Source: Flavobacteriales bacterium UBA5871 (GTDB taxonomy: Bacteria; Bacteroidota; Bacteroidia; Flavobacteriales_D; Crocinitomicaceae). Taken from it: 6,309 nucleotides of DNA. The stretch spans positions 33,543 to 39,851 of the forward strand of contig DJFN01000263.1 of the NCBI GenBank assembly GCA_002432085.1, written 5' to 3'. The notes below the pieces were generated by a model. The model was not told where the DNA came from, searched no databases, and saw only the letters and a list, made by a program, of their open reading frames with translations. The translations under genes and the position numbers were made by a program. Shown here piece after piece: positions 1-5,930 of this stretch; positions within the stretch are counted from its first letter, which is position 1, and every line of letters starts with the position of its first letter.

Positions 1-339
1 ACCCTCGACGAGCCGCTGAATAACCTCGATCTGCATTATCAATACAGCCTGTTGCAAATGGCGCGTGAAAAAGTGGTCGACAAAGGCGGGCTGGTGATAG
101 CCGTGCTCCACGATCTGAACAGCGCTTATGCGTTTGCCGACCGCGTGATCATGATGCACCAGGGACGCATTCTGACCGATGCTCCGGTGGATGAAGCCAT
201 GCAGGCCGATCAGCTGAGCGCGGTTTACAACATTCCTATCGTACGAAAAGAATCCGACGGCCAGACATGGTTCGTCGTCGAACAACCGGGACTTTATACG
301 AACAGTATTCCCGGTCAATCAGAATACAGCTACCAATAA
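1..339 (+). CDS. hmuV: Haem (or ferric-siderophore) ABC transporter ATP-binding protein, HmuV-type, 3' fragment
   Basis: This is the C-terminal 112 residues of an ABC ATPase; the 5' end lies before the window, and the reading frame is open from base 1. The fragment begins at the end of Walker B (LDEP, residues 2-5) and runs through a D-loop (NNLD, 7-10) and the H-loop (AVLHDLN, switch His37). It then continues with ADRVIMMHQGRI and a tail ending LSAVYNIPIV, which resembles the tails of HmuV/FecE-family ATPases. Walker A, the Q-loop and the ABC signature are outside the window. The protein would power haem import across the inner membrane with a permease and a binding protein, presumably encoded upstream. 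The HmuV call leans on the HmuS gene 21 bp downstream. DEPLNNLD is, from memory, also found in siderophore-type ATPases, so the substrate is not fixed by this fragment alone. The ATG at 58 is internal, not the start. Confidence 0.85.
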   Translation, partial: TLDEPLNNLDLHYQYSLLQMAREKVVDKGGLVIAVLHDLNSAYAFADRVIMMHQGRILTDAPVDEAMQADQLSAVYNIPIVRKESDGQTWFVVEQPGLYTNSIPGQSEYSYQ

Positions 340-360
340 CGAATTTAAAAACACAGAAAA

Positions 361-1395
361 ATGGAAACAATCAGTGCACAATTGAAAGAACGCTATGCTC
401 CGTTGAAAGAGCAGAAAGTACGTATCCGCGAGGCGGCAAAACAATTAGGTGTCAGCGAAGTGGAATTGCTGGTGCTCGACTGCGGTGAAAACGTTACGCG
501 TTTGCGTCCGGAGTTTGAAAGCATTCTTGGCAAAATCGAAACGCTTGGTTACGTGATGGCGCTTTCCCGCAACGATGAAGTTGTACACGAGCGCAAAGGT
601 ATTTACGAGAACGGCAGCTTTGGTCCGCACGCCAGCCTGTTCGTTGGAAAAGACATTGATCTTCGTATTTTCCTGCAAGCATGGGACAGCGCGTTTGCCG
701 TAGCTGAATTCGTTAACGATAAGCCGCGTTTCAGCCTGCAATTCTTCGGGAAAGACGGTCTGGCGCTCCACAAGATTTACATGGAAAGCAAGAGCAATAT
801 AGACGCTTACCATGCTTTGGTGAACGAATTCAAGCATGAAAGCCAGGAACCGGTTCAGGAAGTGATCCGCAAGGAATTCCAGATGGAAAATGAGCTCAGC
901 GACGACGAGATCGACGTAGCCGGTTTCCGTCAGGTGTGGGAAACGCTTAAAGATACGCACGACTTCTTCGGGATGCTGCGCAACTTCAAAGTAACGCGCA
1001 CACAGGCTTTGCGCCTGGCACCGAGCGAGCATTTTGCAAAAAAAATCAGCAATAACGCCTTGCGCCAGGCTTTGAACGCCGCTTCCGAGACGCAGACGCC
1101 GATCATGGTCTTTGTCGGTAATCCGGGAATTATCCAGATCCATACCGGTCCGGTAAAAAATATCGTCGATCACGGTCCGTGGATCAATGTGCTCGATCCA
1201 ATCTTCAATCTGCACCTGCGCGAAGGCGCTATCACCGAATCGTGGATTGTTCGCAAGCCGACTACGGATGGCGAAGTGACTTCACTCGAGCTGTTCAACG
1301 AGCGCAAAGAGCTTATCTGTACACTGTTCGGCGAGCGAAAGCCTGGAAAACCGGAGCTGGAATCGTGGAGAGCGCTTGTCGCACAATTAAACTGA
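361..1395 (+). CDS. hmuS: HmuS/HemS/ChuS-family haem-degrading or haem-trafficking protein
   Basis: The 344-residue protein has the usual length of the family (about 340-350) and its two-fold repeat architecture. No signal peptide is seen, so it should be cytoplasmic. The first half carries AAKQLGVSEVELL (25-37), VTRL (45-48) and VMALSRNDEVVHERKG (65-80). The second half carries the DTHDFFGMLRNF block (198-209), QALRLAP, and the very typical C-terminus NLHLREGAI...WIVRKP...VTSLELF...LFGERKPGKPEL. Family members bind haem delivered by the HmuTUV importer and either pass it on or open the ring to release iron. His200 sits where the axial ligand of the second half (HemS His196, ChuS His193) is expected, and His76 where a first-half histidine of ChuS lies; both placements are from memory without an alignment. 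The 21-bp leader is AT-rich with no Shine-Dalgarno, normal for Bacteroidota. The start is the first ATG after the hmuV stop and gives a full-length family N-terminus. Confidence 0.95.
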   Translation: METISAQLKERYAPLKEQKVRIREAAKQLGVSEVELLVLDCGENVTRLRPEFESILGKIETLGYVMALSRNDEVVHERKGIYENGSFGPHASLFVGKDIDLRIFLQAWDSAFAVAEFVNDKPRFSLQFFGKDGLALHKIYMESKSNIDAYHALVNEFKHESQEPVQEVIRKEFQMENELSDDEIDVAGFRQVWETLKDTHDFFGMLRNFKVTRTQALRLAPSEHFAKKISNNALRQALNAASETQTPIMVFVGNPGIIQIHTGPVKNIVDHGPWINVLDPIFNLHLREGAITESWIVRKPTTDGEVTSLELFNERKELICTLFGERKPGKPELESWRALVAQLN

Positions 1396-1401
1396 TGTAG
1401 C

Positions 1402-3645
1402 ATGCTGCCCCGGTTATTGTTTGTTGTTTTTTTATTGTTGTCCATTGGCGCGAACGGTCAATCGCTGTTATCCGTGGTAGCTGGAGACAGTAACCAACCC
1501 ATACCGTTTGTGCCGGTGTCTTTCATGGACGGGACAACACCAATTTTTTCGGCGACGACCGATGATCGGGGCTCCTACACACTATCAGCCGCTGTTTTCG
1601 AACAGCACGCAACTATTACTTACACAGCCGAAGCGGAAGGTTACGAACCGCAAACCGGAACGGTCCGTAACGGAGAAAACCGGCAAATCGTTTTGCTGCC
1701 CGAAGCTTCTTCGCTGGATGAATTCATCGTTACGGGCCAGCTTTCGGACCGAAAAGTGGACGACGCCGTTCAGAAAGCGCGCGTGATCGATCGCAAAACG
1801 ATCGATGCGAAAGGCGCAGTCAATCTCCGCGATGTGTTGCTTTCCGAGCTGAATATCCGCATTTCGCAGGACCAGGTGCTCGGCAGCGGAATGAGTCTGC
1901 AAGGCATGAACGGCCAGAATGTCAAGATCCTGATCGATGGCGTTCCGGTGATCGGTCGTGTGGATGGCGAAATCGATCTGAGTCAGATCAACCTGGCGAC
2001 TATCGAGCGCATTGAGATCGTGGAAGGACCTTCGAGCGTTTCCTACGGAAGCAATGCCCTGGCGGGAACGATCAACCTCATCACGAAGAAAAAACAGACG
2101 CGCTCACAAACGGCACAGCTCAATTCGTATTATGAAACCGTCGGCAATTACAACCTCGACGCTCAGTTTTCGTTCAATCTCAAGAAATCGCAGCTGCAGC
2201 TTTTCGGTCAGCGCAATTACTTCGACGGCTGGATCAACGGCGATCCGTTCATGGAATTTCCAAAATCGAAAGTTGCCGATTCGGGCCGCTACCAGAGCTG
2301 GAAACCAAAAATGCAATACCAGGCAGGCGTGAAGTGGATCGTGCCGATCAAGAACATCACGCTTACGCCCTATGTGGACTATTTCTACGAAAAAATCCAC
2401 AACAAAGGCCTGCCTCGGGCACCGCAGTTCAATTCTGCTTTCGACGATTACTACTACACGAATCGTCTGAACCAGGGAATCCAGATCAACGCGCCGCTGA
2501 ACGATAAATTCAAGCTGCAGGGTGTGATCGCTTACAACTATTACGAGCGCATCAAGAACACCTACATCGTGAATCTCAACACGCTCGACCGCCAATTGAC
2601 AACCACAGCCGGAGATCAGGATACGACGCGTTTTACGTCGCTGATGTCGCGCCTGTCGTTCGTCAATAACGAAGAAGGCAAACGCTTTCGCTACGAATTC
2701 GGTTACGATGTGAACCACGAAACGGCTTTCGGTCAGCGTATCCTCGACAAGCAGCAGGCTATCACCGAAGCGGCTTTGTTTACCAATATGGAATGGCAAT
2801 TTAACAAGCTCATTGTGAAGCCGGGATTGCGCGCGACTTACAACTCTTCTTACCGTTCGTCTTTGACACCGGCCCTGAACCTGAAATACGCGACCACCAA
2901 ATGGAACTACCGACTCGGCATTGCCAGCGGTTTCCGTTCGCCTTCGATCAAAGAGCTTTACCTCGATTTCGTGGATATCAATCACAACATTACAGGAAAC
3001 CTTCATCTCAAGCCCGAACAATCCATTCACATGCAGGGCTGGATCGGCACGCGTCGTATGGTGAACGAGCAGCCGTTGTCGGTCGATGTGAACGGCTATT
3101 ACCAGATCGTTCAGAACAAGATCACGCTCGCACAGGACGAAACCGGTGTACAGTTTTCCTATTTCAATCTCGACGCTTTCGAAGCGACGGGTATGCAGGC
3201 CGCGGTGGAATACCGTCCGGGAAAGCACCAGTTCCGTGCAGGATTTGCTTACATCGGTACGAAAAGCAACCTGACGATCGACCGATTTGCGTTTTCACCC
3301 GAAGTGACGGCCACCGCTAGTGTGTTCTGGAAAAAACCGGGACTGATATTCTCCACGTTCTATAAATACACCGGTCGCGTGCAGATTTACCTGCAATCGG
3401 TGGAAGGCGATCCTGTTTCGTCGTTCATCAACGATTACCATTTGCTGGATGCGAGCGTGAGCCGTTCCTTCCTGGACAAGCGAATTGTTGCCACAATCGG
3501 AGGAAAAAACCTGTTGAATGTTCGTTCCGTGGGCGTTTCCAATAACGATACGGGCGCACATGCCGGCAGCGCTACTTCGACTCCGGTCAACTGGGGAAGA
3601 AGCGTGTATGTCAAACTGCAATTCAATTTAAAATCGAAAAAATGA
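1402..3645 (+). CDS. TonB-dependent outer-membrane receptor, probable haem receptor
   Basis: A 747-residue outer-membrane receptor. Residues 1-19 are a signal peptide (hydrophobic core LLFVVFLLLS, ending ANG before Gln20). Residues about 21-102 form a carboxypeptidase-regulatory-like beta domain typical of Bacteroidota receptors. A TonB-box-like DEFIVTG lies at 106-112. The plug spans about 120-228, with LRDVL, ILIDGVPV, IERIEIVEGPSSVSYGSNALAGTINLITKK. The rest is a 22-strand-type barrel rich in alternating aromatic residues, with NLLN near the C-terminus and a final strand VYVKLQFNL. Residues 511-514 (FRSP) and 533-538 (NLHLKP) resemble the FRAP and NPNL boxes of haem receptors, with His528 between them. 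The gene starts 6 bp after hmuS and overlaps the next gene by 4 bp, which supports haem or haemoprotein as substrate. It would be called hmuR or hemR by role, but several receptor families share these features. Confidence 0.9.
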   Translation: MLPRLLFVVFLLLSIGANGQSLLSVVAGDSNQPIPFVPVSFMDGTTPIFSATTDDRGSYTLSAAVFEQHATITYTAEAEGYEPQTGTVRNGENRQIVLLPEASSLDEFIVTGQLSDRKVDDAVQKARVIDRKTIDAKGAVNLRDVLLSELNIRISQDQVLGSGMSLQGMNGQNVKILIDGVPVIGRVDGEIDLSQINLATIERIEIVEGPSSVSYGSNALAGTINLITKKKQTRSQTAQLNSYYETVGNYNLDAQFSFNLKKSQLQLFGQRNYFDGWINGDPFMEFPKSKVADSGRYQSWKPKMQYQAGVKWIVPIKNITLTPYVDYFYEKIHNKGLPRAPQFNSAFDDYYYTNRLNQGIQINAPLNDKFKLQGVIAYNYYERIKNTYIVNLNTLDRQLTTTAGDQDTTRFTSLMSRLSFVNNEEGKRFRYEFGYDVNHETAFGQRILDKQQAITEAALFTNMEWQFNKLIVKPGLRATYNSSYRSSLTPALNLKYATTKWNYRLGIASGFRSPSIKELYLDFVDINHNITGNLHLKPEQSIHMQGWIGTRRMVNEQPLSVDVNGYYQIVQNKITLAQDETGVQFSYFNLDAFEATGMQAAVEYRPGKHQFRAGFAYIGTKSNLTIDRFAFSPEVTATASVFWKKPGLIFSTFYKYTGRVQIYLQSVEGDPVSSFINDYHLLDASVSRSFLDKRIVATIGGKNLLNVRSVGVSNNDTGAHAGSATSTPVNWGRSVYVKLQFNLKSKK
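3642..3645 (+). other. ATGA start-stop overlap between receptor and HmuY-like lipoprotein
   Basis: The lipoprotein ATG (3642-3644) overlaps the receptor TGA (3643-3645). No Shine-Dalgarno precedes it, only an A-rich stretch inside the last receptor codons. This arrangement usually means the downstream gene is translated by ribosomes finishing the upstream one, so the two products are likely made in linked amounts. Confidence 0.8.
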
Positions 3646-4604
3646 AACGCATCGTTTTGCTGACAGCCGTTGCGGCACTTTTTGCCTGCGAGAAGAAAGA
3701 GCTTCCGAAACCTTTCACGGGTAATGGCTCTGCGAATACGATCAGCGTGAGCATGGGCAGCGATTATGCCAACCAGCTGTTTTTCCAGCTTTCGTCGGAA
3801 ACGGTTATTGCACAGAACGAGCGCTCGATCTGGGACCTGGCTTTCGAATCCGGCGCGGACGGTCGTGAGATCATGCTCAATTCGGCCAAATACATGGCAG
3901 TGAGCATTACGAATGAAACCAGTCTTTCCAGCGTCAACGGAACAACGCCGGTGACCTGGCTCTATGACAATTCAAAAGGTATGCCGGACTCTCTTGCGCT
4001 GCACGATTGGGAATTGAACAAAGTCTACATTCTCGATCGCGGTCAGAGCACGACCGGGGCCGCGCTCGGGAAGATCAAATTCCACGTCACCGCTCTTACG
4101 GAAAACGACTACACGATCGAATGGGGAACGCTGAGCTCTTCCACTTTTACAACTTCCGTTATCGCGAAACAGCATACGCATAACGCCTCATTCTTTTCCT
4201 TCAACAACGGCGGAGCGACCGTTAGCATCGAGCCGCCGAAAGACCAGTGGGATTTGTGTTTCACCAGCTATACATATTATTTCGTCGAAGAAGAAACACC
4301 TTACCTGGTGACAGGCGTGCTGTCGAATCGAAATCTTGTTCGCATCTACGAAACCAATGCAGCTTTTGAAAGCATCGATTACGCTTTTGCCAGTACGCTG
4401 GCTTTTACGGAAGACCTCGACGTGATTGGCTACGACTGGAAGTTCTACGATTTCGGCCTGGAAACTTATATTATCGATTCGGAAAAGATCTACGTTGTCC
4501 GTTCGGTGGAGAACCGCTATTACAAGCTGCGTTTCCTTGATTTTTATGATGTGAATGGAGCGAAAGGGACGCCGAGCTTTGAGTTGGAGGAGATTGTGCC
4601 GTAA
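3642..4604 (+). CDS. HmuY-like haem-binding lipoprotein, two-repeat form
   Basis: The 320-residue protein starts with a lipoprotein signal peptide: KR, a hydrophobic stretch, and the lipobox LFAC with Cys16 as the lipidated residue. The mature end EKKEL is charged and could act as a Bacteroidota surface-export signal, though it matches no consensus cleanly. Two WDL.F motifs, WDLAF (64-68) and WDLCF (203-207), are each followed by a segment ending in a YK/KIK-type strand (KIKFHVTAL 144-152; YYKLRFLDFYD 293-303). The body therefore looks like two HmuY-type units, and it is longer than P. gingivalis HmuY (just over 200 residues). The second unit, with PYLVTGVL and VIGYDWKFYDF, resembles flavobacterial HmuY-like proteins as I remember them. 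HmuY takes haem from host or environmental haemoproteins and hands it to its receptor. The ATG overlaps the receptor stop (ATGA), implying translational coupling. In-frame tandem TAA codons end the gene. Haem binding is inferred from family and neighbours. Confidence 0.82.
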   Translation: MKRIVLLTAVAALFACEKKELPKPFTGNGSANTISVSMGSDYANQLFFQLSSETVIAQNERSIWDLAFESGADGREIMLNSAKYMAVSITNETSLSSVNGTTPVTWLYDNSKGMPDSLALHDWELNKVYILDRGQSTTGAALGKIKFHVTALTENDYTIEWGTLSSSTFTTSVIAKQHTHNASFFSFNNGGATVSIEPPKDQWDLCFTSYTYYFVEEETPYLVTGVLSNRNLVRIYETNAAFESIDYAFASTLAFTEDLDVIGYDWKFYDFGLETYIIDSEKIYVVRSVENRYYKLRFLDFYDVNGAKGTPSFELEEIVP

Positions 4605-4651
4605 TAAGGGATGAATTCTAAAACGAACTAGAACACCCCATAAATAAAGAG

Positions 4652-4669
4652 ATTCGAAATATTTCGAAT
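4652..4669. promoter_or_regulatory. Perfect 18-bp palindrome, candidate operator
   Basis: The sequence attcgaaatatttcgaat reads identically on both strands. It lies about 92 bp before the ArsR-type start and 48 bp after the haem operon stop. Dyad sites with AT-rich centres are typical of ArsR-family operators, and members often bind near their own gene. It is not GC-rich and has no following T-run, so a terminator is unlikely. An operator role is inferred. Confidence 0.5.
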
Positions 4670-4672
4670 TAT

Positions 4673-4697
4673 AAAATTTGCAATGTAGAAAATTTGC
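4673..4697 (+). repeat. Direct repeat of AAAATTTGC, two copies
   Basis: The 9-mer aaaatttgc occurs at 4673-4681 and again at 4689-4697, 16 bp apart. The second copy enters the left arm of the imperfect palindrome. In such AT-rich DNA a 9-bp repeat may be chance, or it may reflect repeated half-sites for a regulator. Confidence 0.4.
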
Positions 4698-4711
4698 GAA
4701 TTCGCGAAATT
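4691..4711. promoter_or_regulatory. Imperfect palindrome with GCGAATTCGC core, candidate second operator
   Basis: A perfect 10-bp core, gcgaattcgc (4696-4705), is flanked by aattt (4691-4695) and aaatt (4707-4711), which pair if the single G at 4706 is bulged. Its centre lies 40 bp from that of the upstream palindrome, roughly four helical turns, so both would face nearly the same side of the DNA. It shares the attcg...aaat pattern with the upstream site, with an extra CG inserted. Confidence 0.4.
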
Positions 4712-4760
4712 GCCTTGTAATAAGTCAACTTTTTCAATAACTTAAATAGAAAAAGTACTT

Positions 4761-5072
4761 ATGGGAGCATCCAAAACCAACCAATTCACACACGAAGAAA
4801 TTAACCTTTCCCTTATCGGAAGAGCACTGGCCCATCCTGCCAGAATTGCAATTCTCCACCATTTAAAACAAGTTGGGTATACTCGTAGCTTGGACCTTAT
4901 TCCATTGTTAAAACTGGCTCCGTCAACGGTACATGTTCACCTGTTAAAACTCAAGGATGCAAGCCTTGTCAATATCGTATACGCTGATCATGGTTGTTAC
5001 TACATCTACCTCCAACCAGGCGCGATGAAACGCTTTTACGCCTTCATCTCCAACGTCACAGAAAACGATTAA
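4761..5072 (+). CDS. ArsR-type winged-helix transcriptional regulator
   Basis: The 103-residue length is typical of small ArsR-type regulators. The N-terminal helix runs into ALAHPARIAILHHL (22-35), the family's most recognisable segment. A helix-turn-helix follows: SLDLIPLLKLAPSTVHVHLLKLKDASLV (43-70), with recognition helix about 54-65. A wing is formed by NIVYADHGCYYIYL (71-84), then a short C-terminal dimerisation helix. The metal-binding ELCVCDL motif of classical arsenic/cadmium sensors is absent; the only cysteine is Cys79 in the wing. Histidines at 25, 33, 34, 58, 60 and 77 could bind a ligand, but this is speculation. The gene stands alone, downstream of the haem operon and convergent with the esterase. 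Its two upstream palindromes suggest autoregulation. Its GC is about 44%, below its neighbours, hinting at a different history. The target genes cannot be read from the sequence. Confidence 0.88.
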   Translation: MGASKTNQFTHEEINLSLIGRALAHPARIAILHHLKQVGYTRSLDLIPLLKLAPSTVHVHLLKLKDASLVNIVYADHGCYYIYLQPGAMKRFYAFISNVTEND

Positions 5073-5096
5073 TCACCAAACACTGCTAACTGTTCA
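5073..5096. other. Short gap between convergent genes
   Basis: Only 24 bp separate the stops of the regulator (+) and the esterase (-). No hairpin with T-run is visible; the only inverted match is a four-base AACA/TGTT pair. Transcripts from both sides may therefore overlap into the opposite gene, or terminate by a route that cannot be seen here. Confidence 0.5.
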
Positions 5097-5918
5097 CTAC
5101 TCACTTTTCCCTTTATAAAACCCTTCAAATGCTTTATACAGCGCCATGTGCAGGATCGTTCCGTGGTCTTCGTCCGGTAAATAGACATAATTGTAACTGA
5201 ACGACTTCGAAGGATACTTTTTGAGGTATTTGACCAGCGTATTCACGTCGCGATTCATTGGCACAGGTTCTTTTCCTACGGCGATGCAAACCTGCTGCTT
5301 TAAATCCGAATGTTCTTTGAGGAAAGCAGGAACCTGCGATAAGAGCGATTCTTTGTCCCACCACAGGCTCGGACTTACGATCACATACCGGTTAAACAGA
5401 TCGGTTTTTTTGATGAAAATCTCCGTCGCCAGCAAACCGCCAAGCGATTGCCCGATCAGCATTTTATCGGCGTTCGTAAGGTAATGAGAATCGATGTAAG
5501 GCTGCAATTCCTTTTCGATAAAAGCCATGAACTTTTCCGAGCCGCCGCTGTTGGGAATCAGCTCCAGGTCTTCTTTTACGGTCGTAGGATGCGTAAAATC
5601 ACGTCTGCGACTCACATTGGCAATACCTACAACGATCGACTGCGGAATGACACCATAAGTCGATAGGAACTCCACCAGGCCGGCAGTATGAGCGTAATCT
5701 TCCAGTGCCGAACCGTCGAGCAGGTAAATGACCGGATAACGGGTCGCCGAATCCGGGTGATAGCCCGGTGGCAGATAAATGTTAAGCGTGCGATGTTCGC
5801 CGAGCTCGTTTGAGTAGAAACCATCGACTACACCGAAAGCAAATGGAGGCAGCTCGGTTTGAGCAATGGAAAACAAGGTGGAGAGCAGGAAAATGGGGAG
5901 AAAGTAAATACGTTTCAT
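5097..5918 (-). CDS. Exported alpha/beta hydrolase, putative esterase family (esterase D / IroE-like)
   Basis: The 273-residue protein begins with a signal peptide (MKR, hydrophobic FLPIFLLSTLF, end SIAQ, probable cut at Ala19 or Gln20), so it should be periplasmic or outer-face. The mature chain matches the putative esterase family (PF00756): RTLNIYLPPGY (43-53), YPVIYLLDGS (61-70), VVGIANVSRRRDFTHP (96-111), the nucleophile elbow GQSLGG (156-161, Ser158), and DEDHGT (249-254, His252 as catalytic base). Glu217 in GKEPVP is the likely acid. Family members include S-formylglutathione hydrolase, feruloyl esterases and the siderophore esterases Fes/IroE. Export and the RRRDFT segment fit the IroE-like branch, but the substrate is not determined by sequence. 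Stop TAG. The gene follows the DUF1003 gene by 12 bp and converges on the regulator with a 24-bp gap. Confidence 0.88.
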   Translation of the reverse strand: MKRIYFLPIFLLSTLFSIAQTELPPFAFGVVDGFYSNELGEHRTLNIYLPPGYHPDSATRYPVIYLLDGSALEDYAHTAGLVEFLSTYGVIPQSIVVGIANVSRRRDFTHPTTVKEDLELIPNSGGSEKFMAFIEKELQPYIDSHYLTNADKMLIGQSLGGLLATEIFIKKTDLFNRYVIVSPSLWWDKESLLSQVPAFLKEHSDLKQQVCIAVGKEPVPMNRDVNTLVKYLKKYPSKSFSYNYVYLPDEDHGTILHMALYKAFEGFYKGKSE

Positions 5919-5930
5919 GGAGTAAACTAT

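Larger units (their letters stand above)
4605..4760. promoter_or_regulatory. AT-rich intergenic control region between the haem operon and the ArsR-type gene
   Basis: The 156-bp gap is about 28% GC by hand count, far below its flanks. It should contain the end of the haem operon transcript and the promoter of the regulator. No GC-rich hairpin with a T-run is visible for a terminator. I found no convincing Bacteroidota promoter (TTG, spacer, TAnnTTTG). The AAAATTTG repeats come close to the -7 box but have no suitably spaced TTG. The two palindromes listed separately occupy its centre. The last bases before the start are AT-rich with no Shine-Dalgarno. Confidence 0.6.

Noticed and set aside
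52..339. The ABC ATPase fragment as a short complete gene starting at an internal ATG
   Set aside because: The same frame is open from base 1 and contains Walker B and D-loop residues before that ATG.
445..1215. A 256-residue open frame on the - strand inside hmuS
   Set aside because: It is a shadow of hmuS, whose + frame matches its family end to end.
2104..3228. A 374-residue open frame on the - strand inside the receptor gene
   Set aside because: It is antisense to a clearly conserved TonB receptor. Its composition (many Val, Arg, His and Ile) is what the reverse frame of that codon usage gives, and no domain is recognisable.
4652..4669. The palindrome as a transcription terminator
   Set aside because: It is AT-rich, has almost no loop and no following T-run, so the hairpin would be weak. 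An operator is the better reading.
4753..4760. The 8-bp palindrome aagtactt directly before the regulator ATG
   Set aside because: It is short and AT-rich, and easily expected by chance in this stretch.
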